Below are positions 9,609 through 17,678 of a stretch of DNA of 64,000 nucleotides, piece by piece; position 1 is the stretch's first letter; each line of letters begins with the position of its first letter. Origin of the DNA: Novosphingobium piscinae (lineage in GTDB: Bacteria; Pseudomonadota; Alphaproteobacteria; Sphingomonadales; Sphingomonadaceae). The notes beneath the pieces are model-generated. The model was not told where the DNA came from. It saw only the letters and a program-made list of their open reading frames with translations, and made no database searches. The DNA is taken from positions 1 through 64,000 of the forward strand of contig NZ_JACLAX010000004.1 in the NCBI RefSeq assembly GCF_014230355.1. The letters are read 5' to 3'. The translations under genes were made by a program, and so were the position numbers.

Positions 9609-10298
9609 ATGTCCCAACCCCGCCTGCTGCTCGTCGAGGATGACCAGGCCCTGGCCGAACTGGTCGAGTTCCGCTTCCGCGCCGAGGGTTACGCCGTGAC
9701 CCGCACCGACGATGGCGACGAGGCCCTGCTGCTCGCCGCCGAGGAGGTGCCCGACGTGGTCATCCTCGACTGGATGATCGAGGGCACCAGCGGCATCGAG
9801 GTCTGCCGCCGGTTGCGCCGCGACAAGAAGACCGCGCACGTGCCGATCGTCATGCTGACCGCGCGCGAGGCCGAGGATGACCGCGTGCGCGGGCTCGAGA
9901 CCGGAGCCGACGACTATGTCACCAAGCCGTTCTCGCCGCGCGAGCTGGTCGCCCGGGTCAACGCGATCATGCGGCGCATCCGCCCGGCACTGGCCGGCGA
10001 GATGCTCGCGGTCGGCGACCTGACGCTCGACGCCACGGCCCACCGCGTCACCCGCCGCGGGACCACCATCGCGCTGGGGCCGACCGAATTCCGCCTGCTG
10101 CGCCACTTCATGGAGCACCCCGGCCGGGTCTTCTCGCGCAACCAGCTGCTCGATGCGGTCTGGGGCACCGGCAGCGACATCGAGCTGCGCACTGTCGACG
10201 TGCATATCCGCCGCCTGCGCAAGGGCATCGAAATGCCGGGCCTGCCTGATCCGGTGCGCACGGTGCGCTCGGCAGGCTACTCGCTCGAGGCGGTCTAG
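9609..10298 (+). CDS. phoB: Phosphate regulon response regulator PhoB
   Basis: A 229-residue OmpR-family response regulator and the DNA-binding output of the Pho system. The receiver domain has acidic residues EDD near the N-terminus, the phosphoacceptor Asp in VVILDWMIEG and the conserved Lys in DDYVTKPFSPRE. The C-terminal winged helix contains GPTEFRLLRHFMEHPGRVFSR and RTVDVHIRRLRK, typical of PhoB. It is last in the operon, so phosphate starvation should autoamplify its expression through the Pho box before pstS. No obvious terminator follows; the next 590 bases are repeats. Confidence 0.95.
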   Translation: MSQPRLLLVEDDQALAELVEFRFRAEGYAVTRTDDGDEALLLAAEEVPDVVILDWMIEGTSGIEVCRRLRRDKKTAHVPIVMLTAREAEDDRVRGLETGADDYVTKPFSPRELVARVNAIMRRIRPALAGEMLAVGDLTLDATAHRVTRRGTTIALGPTEFRLLRHFMEHPGRVFSRNQLLDAVWGTGSDIELRTVDVHIRRLRKGIEMPGLPDPVRTVRSAGYSLEAV

Positions 10299-10891
10299 GC
10301 CCGTCGCGGCGGGATGGCCGGGATGGGCGGGGAGCGGACGCTTCGGCTCCCTCCCGCTGGGGGAAGATCCGGAGGATAGCAACCGGGCATGTCCGGCCTT
10401 GCCGCTCCCCCGTCATCCCGGGCTTGCCTGCCCTGACGCGGGTCAGGGACCCGGGACCCGGCTTGCGGGTTTGCGCCGCTGCCACAGAGGGCAGCCCGGC
10501 CCCGGATCAGGTCCGGGGCGATGATCATTGAGGGATCGAAACCCGCCACTTCCAGCCGAGTAACGCAACAGCCCTCACCCCTTCAGGGGAGAGGGCTGCG
10601 AGACGGGCCAGCACCCGCTCCTTGCTCCCATCCCCTCTCAACCCCGGCAAGAGTCTGTCCTGTCGAGGTCGAACCCCAGCAACGCCCGTTAGGGTCGAGC
10701 GCAGTCGAGACACGCCGTCCGGGGCCTTTCGACGTCGCTCGAGGCGAACGGAAGCGAGGTGGGCGAACCTGTTCAGGCCGGACGCTTGGTCCGGCAGGAC
10801 CAGCCTGCGCGTCGCTCGGCCCAAGGGGATAGCGCAAAGGTGCGCAACGGGGCGCAAGGCAGCTGACGGACGGCCCACCTGCAACGCCTGC
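10299..10891. repeat. Gene-free intergenic block of dispersed palindromic repeats
   Basis: The block holds several strong hairpins in a row. TCCCGGG (10416-10422) pairs with CCCGGGA (10450-10456) around an inner CCCTGAC/GTCAGGG pair (10431-10437/10442-10448). CCCCGGA/TCCGGGG occurs at 10500-10506/10512-10518. CAGCCCTC/GAGGGCTG (10569-10576/10591-10598) encloses CCCC/GGGG. GCCGGAC/GTCCGGC occurs at 10777-10783/10789-10795. Text such as GTCGAGCGCAGTCGAGACAC (10694-10713) resembles short intergenic repeats common in sphingomonad genomes. All overlapping open frames lack coding character. I infer REP-like elements between phoB and the convergent udgX gene. Confidence 0.6.
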
Positions 10892-12358
10892 TCACGCCCC
10901 GATCCCCTTCAGCCGCTGTGCCACGGCCCGCAGATCGGCGGCGAAGCGCTGCTCTTCCGCGGCGCGGCTCTCCTCGGGCAGGCGCAGCAGGTAGGACGGA
11001 TGGGTGGTGATCCAGAGCTCGCTGCCGTCGTCGAGCGCCAGTGGCTGGCCCCGCTCGCGCTGGACCGAGACCGTCCGGCCCAGCACGCCGCGCGCGGCGC
11101 TGGCGCCCAGGGCCAGCACCAGCCGGGGCGCCACCAGCGCGCGTTCGCTGTCGAGCCACCAGCGGCAGGTGTCGATCTCGCTCGCGGTGGGCGACTGGTG
11201 CAGGCGGCGCTTGCCGCGCGGGGTGAACTTGAAGTGCTTCACCGCATTGGTCACATAGCAGTCCCCGGCGGCGATCCCGGCGGCGCCGAGATGGCCGCGC
11301 AGCAGCTGCCCGGCTGGGCCAACGAAGGGGCGCCCTTGCGCCTCCTCGCTGTCGCCCGGCTGTTCGCCGACGATCATCAGCACCGCGTCCGGCGGCCCCT
11401 CGCCGGGCACCGCGCGGGTGCCGTTGCCGCCGATCGCGCAGTGGCGGCAGGCGGCGATGGCCGATCCCACCGCGGCCAGGCTGGCGGGAGCTTCGCCGAA
11501 GTCGATCGCCCCGGCCTGGACCATCGCCGCCTCGCGCGCCTGGGCCCCGGCGACCAGCGCCGGGATCAGCGCCGCCTCGGGCAGGTTCTTCCAGTACCGC
11601 CGCGGCATCTCCTTGAGCATGGCGCCGATCTTGAGCCGCGCGGGGTTGAAGATCGAGGCATAATAGGTCCGCCAGAGGTCTTCCGCGGCATCGCCCGCCG
11701 GCGCCTCGGCGCGGCTTGCCGGCGGCCCTTCGCGCAGGGTGTGCCCGTCCCAGTCGAGCGAGCCGGCAGGGGTCAGGATCGACCAGCGCATCGCGGTGAA
11801 GCGGTCAACGAAGAACCGCGCATTGGCGCGCAGGATGTGGTGCTGCGGCTCGAACCAGGCGACGTAGCGCGCGGTCCCATCGGGTTCGATCAGTTCGCGG
11901 AAGCGGACGAAGGCGCGCATCTTGTGGATGTCGCGCCGCACCGCGCGGGCCAGATCGTGCAACCGCCGCACGTCGGGATCGGCGGCATCGTCGATCAGCC
12001 GGGGCTGGCGCTGCAACCGCCAGAGCAGGCGGTACAGCAGATCGAAGCGCTGTGGATCGCGGTGCAGCGCGGCGCGCCCGGCCAGCTCGAGGAAGGCGCG
12101 CGAAACCCGGATCTGGGCGCTGCCGCCGGTCGTCCCGGTCGGCATGGTGACGGGTGGCTGAGCGACGGGTGGCTGGGCGACGGGTGGCTGGGCGAACAGG
12201 TCGGCCACCCCGGCCCCCGGCTCGCGCCACAGCACCTCGGCCGGAGGAACGCCCGCAGCCAGCAGCCCCCGCGCCGCGGCGCGCCATTCGGCGACGTCAT
12301 CCGCGGCGGCGAGCGTGACCACCCGCAGACCGGAGCGGGCCGCCGGCGGCGCGTTCAC
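10892..12358 (-). CDS. udgX: DUF4130-UdgX fusion: uracil-DNA-binding / uracil-DNA glycosylase superfamily protein
   Basis: A 488-residue, two-part protein. Residues about 80-275 match the DUF4130 (TIGR03915) type, ending in EMPRRYWKNLPEA. Residues about 290-485 are a family-4-like uracil-DNA glycosylase domain of the UdgX group: GEQPGD at 331-336, a KRRLH loop at 383-387 and HPS at 453-455, with Fe-S cysteines likely at 304, 307, 367 and 398. In UdgX proteins the His of the KRRIH loop becomes covalently joined to the abasic site after uracil excision; here the loop is KRRLH, with that His at 387. The start is GTG, overlapping the upstream radical SAM gene in a GTGA. The linker carries a 15-bp tandem repeat. 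Confidence 0.88.
   Translation of the reverse strand: MNAPPAARSGLRVVTLAAADDVAEWRAAARGLLAAGVPPAEVLWREPGAGVADLFAQPPVAQPPVAQPPVTMPTGTTGGSAQIRVSRAFLELAGRAALHRDPQRFDLLYRLLWRLQRQPRLIDDAADPDVRRLHDLARAVRRDIHKMRAFVRFRELIEPDGTARYVAWFEPQHHILRANARFFVDRFTAMRWSILTPAGSLDWDGHTLREGPPASRAEAPAGDAAEDLWRTYYASIFNPARLKIGAMLKEMPRRYWKNLPEAALIPALVAGAQAREAAMVQAGAIDFGEAPASLAAVGSAIAACRHCAIGGNGTRAVPGEGPPDAVLMIVGEQPGDSEEAQGRPFVGPAGQLLRGHLGAAGIAAGDCYVTNAVKHFKFTPRGKRRLHQSPTASEIDTCRWWLDSERALVAPRLVLALGASAARGVLGRTVSVQRERGQPLALDDGSELWITTHPSYLLRLPEESRAAEEQRFAADLRAVAQRLKGIGA
12151..12195. repeat. Three tandem copies of a 15-bp unit inside udgX
   Basis: The unit CGGGTGGCTGGGCGA occurs at 12151, 12166 and 12181; the first copy has one substitution (A for G at base 11). 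On the coding strand it encodes a repeated Pro-Pro-Val-Ala-Gln pentapeptide in the linker between the start of the protein and its DUF4130 domain. Copy number could vary by slippage without changing the frame. Confidence 0.85.
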
Positions 12359-13602
12359 GCCGCGAACAGCTCAAGCTGGTCGGGCTGCGCCGGGGCGACG
12401 AGCGCCCTGAGATCGGCGCGGTCGGTCAGCAGGGTCGGCCGCCAGTCAGCCGTGACGATGAACGGGCGCACCTTGGCGAGCGACACGGTGAGCCGGCCGA
12501 CATCCTCGAGCCGCAGCCGCCGCTGGCGCCGCGCGGCCAGCAGCGCCCCCACCGCGCGCACGCCCAGCCCGGGCACGCGCAGCAGCGCCTCGCGCGGGGC
12601 ACGGTTGACGTCGACCGGGAAGCGCTCGCGAAAGCGCAGGGCCCAGGCCAGCTTGGGATCGATGTCGAGCGGCAGCATGCCATCGCTGCCTGCCGCGGCG
12701 GCGACCTCGCCCGGGGCGAAGCCGTAGAAGCGCATCAGCCAGTCGGACTGGTAGAGCCGGTGCTCGCGCAGCAGCGGCGGGCGCTTCAGCGGCAGGACGG
12801 CGCTGGCATCGGGGATCGGGCTGAAGGCCGAATAGTAGACCCGGCGCAGGCCGAACCGCCCGTACAGCAGGCTCGAGCGGGTAACGATGTCGGTATCGCT
12901 GGCGCCATCGGCCCCGACGATCATCTGGGTGGACTGCCCGCCCGGGGCGAAGCGCGGGGCATGGCGGAAGTGCCGGCGCGCGTCCTTCGCCTCGACGATC
13001 GCCTGTGACACCCCGCCCATCGCGCCCTCGATCGTGGCGATGTTCTTGTCGGGCGCCAGCCGGGTCAGCCCGGCGGCGGTGGGCAGCTCGACGTTGATCG
13101 AAACCCGGTCGGCCCACAGCCCGGCCTGACGGACCAGTTCGGGGTCGGCCTCGGGGATCGTCTTGAGATGGATGTAGCCGCGGAAGTCATGCTCCTCGCG
13201 CAGGATCCGCGCGACCTCGATCAGCTGCTCCATCGTGTGGTTCGAGCTTTTGACGATGCCCGAGGAGAGGAACAGGCCCTCGATGTAGTTGCGGCGGTAG
13301 AAGGCGAGCGTGAGGTCGACCACCTCCTGCGGGGTGAAGCGCGCCCGGCGCACGTTCGAGCTCTTGCGGTTGATGCAGTAGTGGCAGTCGAACACGCAGT
13401 GGTTGGTCAGCAGGATCTTGAGCAGCGAGATGCAGCGCCCGTCCGGGGCATAGGCATGGCAGATCCCCATGCCCTCGGTCGAGCCGATCCCCTTGCCGCC
13501 GCGGCTGGTGCGCTTGGCGGTGCCGGACGAGGCGCACGAGGCGTCGTACTTGGCGGCGTCGGCAAGGATGGCCAGGCGCTCTTGCAGGGGCAGTTGCGAC
13601 AT
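12355..13602 (-). CDS. Putative DNA modification/repair radical SAM protein
   Basis: A 415-residue radical SAM enzyme of the TIGR03916 type, known to travel with DUF4130 and UdgX proteins. The 4Fe-4S motif is C69-V-F-D-C73-H-Y-C76. A C-terminal helix-hairpin-helix (LLRVPGLGVRAVGALLAARR) suggests DNA binding. I chose the ATG at 13602 with GGA eight bases upstream; an upstream ATG at 13638 would overlap the LexA box and promoter. The substrate of this family is not established; the name rests on genomic context. It overlaps udgX by 4 bases and is first in the operon. Confidence 0.85.
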   Translation of the reverse strand: MSQLPLQERLAILADAAKYDASCASSGTAKRTSRGGKGIGSTEGMGICHAYAPDGRCISLLKILLTNHCVFDCHYCINRKSSNVRRARFTPQEVVDLTLAFYRRNYIEGLFLSSGIVKSSNHTMEQLIEVARILREEHDFRGYIHLKTIPEADPELVRQAGLWADRVSINVELPTAAGLTRLAPDKNIATIEGAMGGVSQAIVEAKDARRHFRHAPRFAPGGQSTQMIVGADGASDTDIVTRSSLLYGRFGLRRVYYSAFSPIPDASAVLPLKRPPLLREHRLYQSDWLMRFYGFAPGEVAAAAGSDGMLPLDIDPKLAWALRFRERFPVDVNRAPREALLRVPGLGVRAVGALLAARRQRRLRLEDVGRLTVSLAKVRPFIVTADWRPTLLTDRADLRALVAPAQPDQLELFAA

Positions 13603-13604
13603 CT

Positions 13605-13619
13605 GTTCCGCATACGTTC
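13605..13619 (-). promoter_or_regulatory. LexA (SOS) box of the radical SAM-udgX operon
   Basis: GTTC-N7-GTTC is perfect on the + strand: GTTC at 13605-13608 and 13616-13619 with CGCATAC between. This is the direct-repeat LexA operator of alphaproteobacteria. It lies 2 bases upstream of the chosen ATG and overlaps the predicted transcription start, where a bound repressor would block initiation. Confidence 0.8.
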
Positions 13620-13620
13620 T

Positions 13621-13648
13621 TTTGAACGATCTGACCACCCCGTCTCAA
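13621..13648 (-). promoter_or_regulatory. Predicted sigma-70 promoter of the radical SAM-udgX operon
   Basis: Reading leftward, TTGAGA (13648-13643) is followed after 16 bases by TTCAAA (13626-13621). Transcription would begin near 13614, inside the adjacent LexA box, giving a leader of only about a dozen bases. The -10 match is modest. Confidence 0.5.
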
Positions 13649-13737
13649 CGGACAGGCGGCAGGCTGATACCGGCCACGCCGAGCCGACCGGGATGACACG
13701 GCCGGACCATGCCCCCCCGCGCCCGCGCGGGACCATC

Positions 13738-13768
13738 GAAAAAGGGCCACCCCGCCGGGTGGCCCTTC
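13738..13768 (-). terminator. Intrinsic terminator of the amino-acid permease gene
   Basis: On the minus strand a 9-bp stem GGGCCACCC/GGGTGGCCC (13765-13757 and 13752-13744) with a 4-base loop is followed by TTTTT. It begins about 30 bases after the permease stop codon and separates it from the SOS-type promoter. Confidence 0.9.
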
Positions 13769-13795
13769 ATCGGCGTCGCGCGGCCGACCGCAGCT

Positions 13796-15316
13796 TCAGG
13801 GCAGCGGCGGCACGGGTTGCGGCGGGGCATCGGCGTCGTCTTCGTGCACTTCGACGATGCCGCGGCCGACGTGGCTCCGGCTGCGGCTGTAGGCGAAGTA
13901 GACTACAAGGCCGATCACCGCCCAGATCGCGAACAGCTGCAGGCTCTTCGTGTCGAGGTTCCAGAACAGGTAGAGGCAGCCGAGAGAGGCCAGCGGCGAG
14001 GTGATCCAGATCGCCGGGGTGCGGAACGGGCGGTGGCGGGCGGGATCCTTGACGCGGATCCGCAGCACCGCGAACGACACCGCGGCGAAGGCGAACAGCG
14101 TGCCCGAGTTCGAGATGTTGGCGAGCAGGCCGACCGGGAAGAAGGCGGCGAACAGCGCCACGCCGATCCCGGTCAGGATCGTGATGACGTGAGGCGTGTT
14201 GTACTGCGGGTGGATCTTCGAGAACACCGCGGGAAGCAGGCCGTCGCGGCTCATCACGAAGAAGATGCGGGTCTGGCCGAACATCATCATCAGGATCACC
14301 GAGGGCAGCGCCATGCCGGCGGCGAAGCCGATCAGGTTGCCGACCTGCGGCCAGCCGATCTCGCGCAGGGTCCAGGCCAGCGCCTCCTTCGAGCAGACCA
14401 CGGCCTGGTCGCCGATCGCGGCGCAGCTGGCGGCCAGCTCGCGGCTGCCGGGCTCGAGCCCGTTGCCCATCGCGTCGAGCACCGGCTGGGCGCCGACCGA
14501 GCCGATCACCCCCGCCGCGACCAGCAGATAGAAGACGGTGCAGATCGCGAGACTGCCGATCAGGCCGATCGGCATGTTGCGCTGCGGGTTCTTGGTCTCC
14601 TCGGCGGCGGTCGAGACCGCGTCGAAGCCGACATAGGCGAAGAAGATCGAGGCCGCCGCAGCGCCCACGCCGCCGAAGCCGAGCGGGGTGAACGGCGTGA
14701 AGTTCTCCATCTTCATCACGGGCAGGGCCAGCACGCAGAACAGGGTCAGGGCCGAAACCTTAATCACCACCAGCGCGGCGTTGACCGTGGCGCTTTCCTT
14801 GGTGCCGATCACCAGCAGCCAGGTGACCAGGCTGGCGATCAGCATCGCCGGCAGGTTGATCAGCCCGCCATCGAACGGCCCGCGCACCAGCGTGTTGGGG
14901 ATGTCGATGGCGAACAGGTTCTCGATCAGGCCGACCACATAGCCCGACCAGCCGACGCTGACCGCGCCGGCGGCCACCGCATATTCGAGGATCAGCGCCC
15001 AGCCGACCATCCAGGCGATCAGCTCGCCCATCACGGCATAGGAATAGGTGTAGGCCGATCCCGAGACCGGGACCATCGAGGCCATTTCGGCATAGCACAG
15101 CGCGGCGACCGCGCAGACCACGCCGGCGATGACGAAGCTGAGCATCATGCCCGGGCCGGCCTTCTGGGCGGCCTCGGCGGTGAGTACGAAGATACCGGTG
15201 CCGATGACCGCGCCGATCCCCAGCATGGTCAGCTGGAAAGCCCCCAGCGAGCGGTGCAGCGATTTCTTTTCGGCTGTGGCAAGAATGGCGTCGAGTGGCT
15301 TGACGCGACCAAACAT
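13796..15316 (-). CDS. APC-superfamily amino acid permease
   Basis: A 506-residue inner-membrane transporter with about 12 hydrophobic segments. The first carries IGAVIGTGIFVLT, the substrate-loop signature of the amino acid-polyamine-organocation superfamily, and SIFFAYVGFDAVSTAAEETKN-like sequence marks helix 6 and the following loop as in YfnA/CAT-type permeases. I chose the ATG at 15316 with AGGGG upstream; the frame opens further up without family sequence. The C-terminus is a short acidic, proline-rich tail. The exact amino acid carried cannot be told. It is divergent from panB and ends at a strong terminator. Confidence 0.9.
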   Translation of the reverse strand: MFGRVKPLDAILATAEKKSLHRSLGAFQLTMLGIGAVIGTGIFVLTAEAAQKAGPGMMLSFVIAGVVCAVAALCYAEMASMVPVSGSAYTYSYAVMGELIAWMVGWALILEYAVAAGAVSVGWSGYVVGLIENLFAIDIPNTLVRGPFDGGLINLPAMLIASLVTWLLVIGTKESATVNAALVVIKVSALTLFCVLALPVMKMENFTPFTPLGFGGVGAAAASIFFAYVGFDAVSTAAEETKNPQRNMPIGLIGSLAICTVFYLLVAAGVIGSVGAQPVLDAMGNGLEPGSRELAASCAAIGDQAVVCSKEALAWTLREIGWPQVGNLIGFAAGMALPSVILMMMFGQTRIFFVMSRDGLLPAVFSKIHPQYNTPHVITILTGIGVALFAAFFPVGLLANISNSGTLFAFAAVSFAVLRIRVKDPARHRPFRTPAIWITSPLASLGCLYLFWNLDTKSLQLFAIWAVIGLVVYFAYSRSRSHVGRGIVEVHEDDADAPPQPVPPLP

Positions 15317-15480
15317 GCGGATTCCCCTGTCAGCGGCCCGCTCCGGGCCGCGATGTTGAACCGACAAGGCTAACGCGAGGACATCGCCGCGCAAGGGGTT
15401 TTTCCCCAATAGACCGCACGCCGCCACCGGCGTAAGCCGTTGCGCTTCACCTTCGCGCCGGCCGCGGCTAAGACCGCCCG

Positions 15481-16350
15481 ATGTCCACCACCTTCCAGCT
15501 CGATACGAGCACGAGCCGGGCGAACCCCACCCCCGCCCCGATGAAACGGCTGACCGTGCCCGCGATCCGCCAGCGCAAGCAGGATGGCGCCACGGCCGAG
15601 CCGATCGTCATGCTCACCGCCTACACCGCCCGCCAGGCGCAGCTGCTCGATCCGCACTGCGATATCCTGCTGGTCGGCGATTCGCTGGGCCAGGTGATCT
15701 ACGGCCTGCCGTCGAGCGTGCCGGTGACGCTGGACCTGATGGCGGCGCACGGGGCGGCGGTGGTGCGCGGCTCCTATCACGCCGTGGTCGTGGTCGACAT
15801 GCCCTTCGGCGCCTACGAGGCCTCGCCCGAACAGGCCTTCGCCAGCGCCGCGCGGCTGCTCAAGGAAACGGGCTGCGCCGCGGTCAAGCTCGAGGGCGGC
15901 GCGGCCATGGCCGAAACCGTGGCCTTTCTGACCCGGCGCGGGATTCCGGTGATGGGCCACGTCGGCCTGACCCCGCAGGCGGTCAACGTGCTGGGCGGCT
16001 ACAACGCCCGCGGCCGCAGCGAGGCCGAAGCGGCCAAGATCGTCAGCGACGCGGTGGCCCTGGCCGAAGCAGGAGCCTTCGCCATCGTGGTCGAGGGCGT
16101 GGTCGAACCGATCGCCATCGCGGTGACCGAGGCCGCGGCCTGCCCGGTGATCGGGATCGGCGGCTCGGCCCGCTGCGATGGCCAGGTGCTGGTCACCGAG
16201 GACATGCTCGGCCTGTTCGAGCGCGTGCCCCGCTTCGTCAAGCGCTATGCGGCCCTGTCCGAGGTGATCTCGGGCGCGGCCGCCGACTATGCCGCCGAGG
16301 TCCGCGCCCGGATCTTCCCTGGCCGCGAACAGACCTACCAGCCGAAATGA
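15481..16350 (+). CDS. panB: 3-methyl-2-oxobutanoate hydroxymethyltransferase PanB
   Basis: A 289-residue enzyme adding a hydroxymethyl group from methylene-tetrahydrofolate to alpha-ketoisovalerate, the first step of pantothenate and CoA synthesis. Family features are [29 protein letters not shown] (Mg-binding Asp), [25 protein letters not shown] and PVIGIGGS. The first 20 residues are an unconserved tail, so the internal ATG at 15541 is an alternative start. Its stop overlaps the start of the DUF475 gene in an ATGA. panC and panD are not in the window. Confidence 0.95.
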   Translation: MSTTFQLDTSTSRANPTPAPMKRLTVPAIRQRKQDGATAEPIVMLTAYTARQAQLLDPHCDILLVGDSLGQVIYGLPSSVPVTLDLMAAHGAAVVRGSYHAVVVVDMPFGAYEASPEQAFASAARLLKETGCAAVKLEGGAAMAETVAFLTRRGIPVMGHVGLTPQAVNVLGGYNARGRSEAEAAKIVSDAVALAEAGAFAIVVEGVVEPIAIAVTEAAACPVIGIGGSARCDGQVLVTEDMLGLFERVPRFVKRYAALSEVISGAAADYAAEVRARIFPGREQTYQPK

Positions 16351-17456
16351 GCCCGGCCGACATGAGCAGCGCCGCCTCGCCGGCCGACGCCGGCTCCGCT
16401 TCCGTCCGCTCGACCGCGTCGTTCTTCCGCGGCTCGGTCCTGTTCACCCTCGCCTGCCTGCTCCTCGGCGGCGCCTATGGCTGGTCGCAGACCGGCTCGG
16501 TCGGCGCCACGCTCGAGCTGCTGTGGATCGTGGTAGTGCTGTCGGTGCTCGAGATCTCGCTGTCGTTCGACAATGCCGTGGTCAATGCCACGGTGCTCGA
16601 GACCATGGCGCCGGTCTGGCGCCGCCGCTTCCTGACCTGGGGCATGGTGATCGCGGTGTTCGGCATGCGCATCCTGTTCCCCCTGGCGATCGTTGGCATC
16701 GCCGCCCGGCTCGGCCCGCTCGACGCGGTCCGCCTCTCGCTGGACGAGCCGGCGCGCTACGAGGCGATCGTCAGCAGCGCGCACATCGGCATCGCCGGCT
16801 TTGGTGGCGCCTTTCTCGCCATGGTGGGGCTGAGCTTCTTCTTCGACCAGGACAAGGACGTGCACTGGATCCGGGCGATCGAGCAGAAGCTCAGCCTGGT
16901 CTCGAACATCAAGGCGGCCGAGATCGCGGTGCTGCTGCTGGCGCTCTATGCCATCTCGCTGCTGCTCGACGGCGCCGAGGCGCTGCCGTTCCTGGTGGCC
17001 GGGATGCTCGGCATCGTCGCCTTCATCGCGGTGGAGGCGATCGGCACCGTGCTCGAGATGCACGAGGCGGCGCAGCAGGCGGCCGGCGCGGTCGTGCGGT
17101 CCGGGCTGAGCGGGTTCCTCTATCTCAACGTGCTGGACGCCTCGTTCAGCTTCGACGGGGTGATCGGGGCCTTCGCGCTGTCCAACAACATGGTGGTGAT
17201 CGCGCTGGGCTTGTCGATCGGGGCGATGTTCGTCCGCTCGCTGACGATCATGCTGGTCGAGCGCGGCACGCTCAGCGAGTATCGCTATCTCGAGCACGGG
17301 GCCTTCTGGGCGATCGTCGCACTGGCGGCGATCATGCTCCTCTCGGCGCGCTTCGCCATTCCCGAGACGATTACGGGGCTGATCGGCGCCCTGCTGATCG
17401 GCGCGTCGCTGTGGTGGTCGGTGCGATACCGCCGCCGCCACCCCGTCGCGGACTGA
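16347..17456 (+). CDS. DUF475 (TerC-like) membrane protein
   Basis: A 369-residue protein with about nine membrane segments. Two acidic motifs, [10 protein letters not shown] and [15 protein letters not shown], match the TerC/DUF475 superfamily, in which such Asp-containing helices are linked to metal ion handling or tellurite resistance. An ATG at 16347 overlaps the panB stop; a second ATG at 16362 is possible. Coupling to panB has no obvious metabolic reason. The function of DUF475 proteins is not established. Confidence 0.85.
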   Translation: MSPADMSSAASPADAGSASVRSTASFFRGSVLFTLACLLLGGAYGWSQTGSVGATLELLWIVVVLSVLEISLSFDNAVVNATVLETMAPVWRRRFLTWGMVIAVFGMRILFPLAIVGIAARLGPLDAVRLSLDEPARYEAIVSSAHIGIAGFGGAFLAMVGLSFFFDQDKDVHWIRAIEQKLSLVSNIKAAEIAVLLLALYAISLLLDGAEALPFLVAGMLGIVAFIAVEAIGTVLEMHEAAQQAAGAVVRSGLSGFLYLNVLDASFSFDGVIGAFALSNNMVVIALGLSIGAMFVRSLTIMLVERGTLSEYRYLEHGAFWAIVALAAIMLLSARFAIPETITGLIGALLIGASLWWSVRYRRRHPVAD

Positions 17457-17616
17457 GGCGATTGTACCACAGTTGTTAGCAATCGTGCGCGGACGCGCGA
17501 TCGACCGCAAGATTCAGCGCCTGCAATCCATTGCGGAGCAGGAATGCGCCGGCTGCGGGGCTTGCGAACGCCGATTTTGCGGATAAACAGGCTCCGGGAG
17601 TCTAGGAGAGGAGAGG

Positions 17617-17648
17617 AAGGGCGCACCCGCAAGGGGCGCCCTTTCTTG
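17617..17648 (+). terminator. Intrinsic terminator with a GCAA tetraloop
   Basis: AAGGGCGC (17617-17624) pairs with GCGCCCTT (17636-17643), with an inner CCC/GGG stem capped by GCAA. A T-rich tail (TTTCTT) follows on the + strand. It lies about 160 bases after the DUF475 gene, just before the convergent TPR gene ends. The 160 bases before it hold no gene I can see. Confidence 0.75.
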
Positions 17649-17678
17649 ATTCTGCCACGCCGGCAGACGGCCGCTCCG

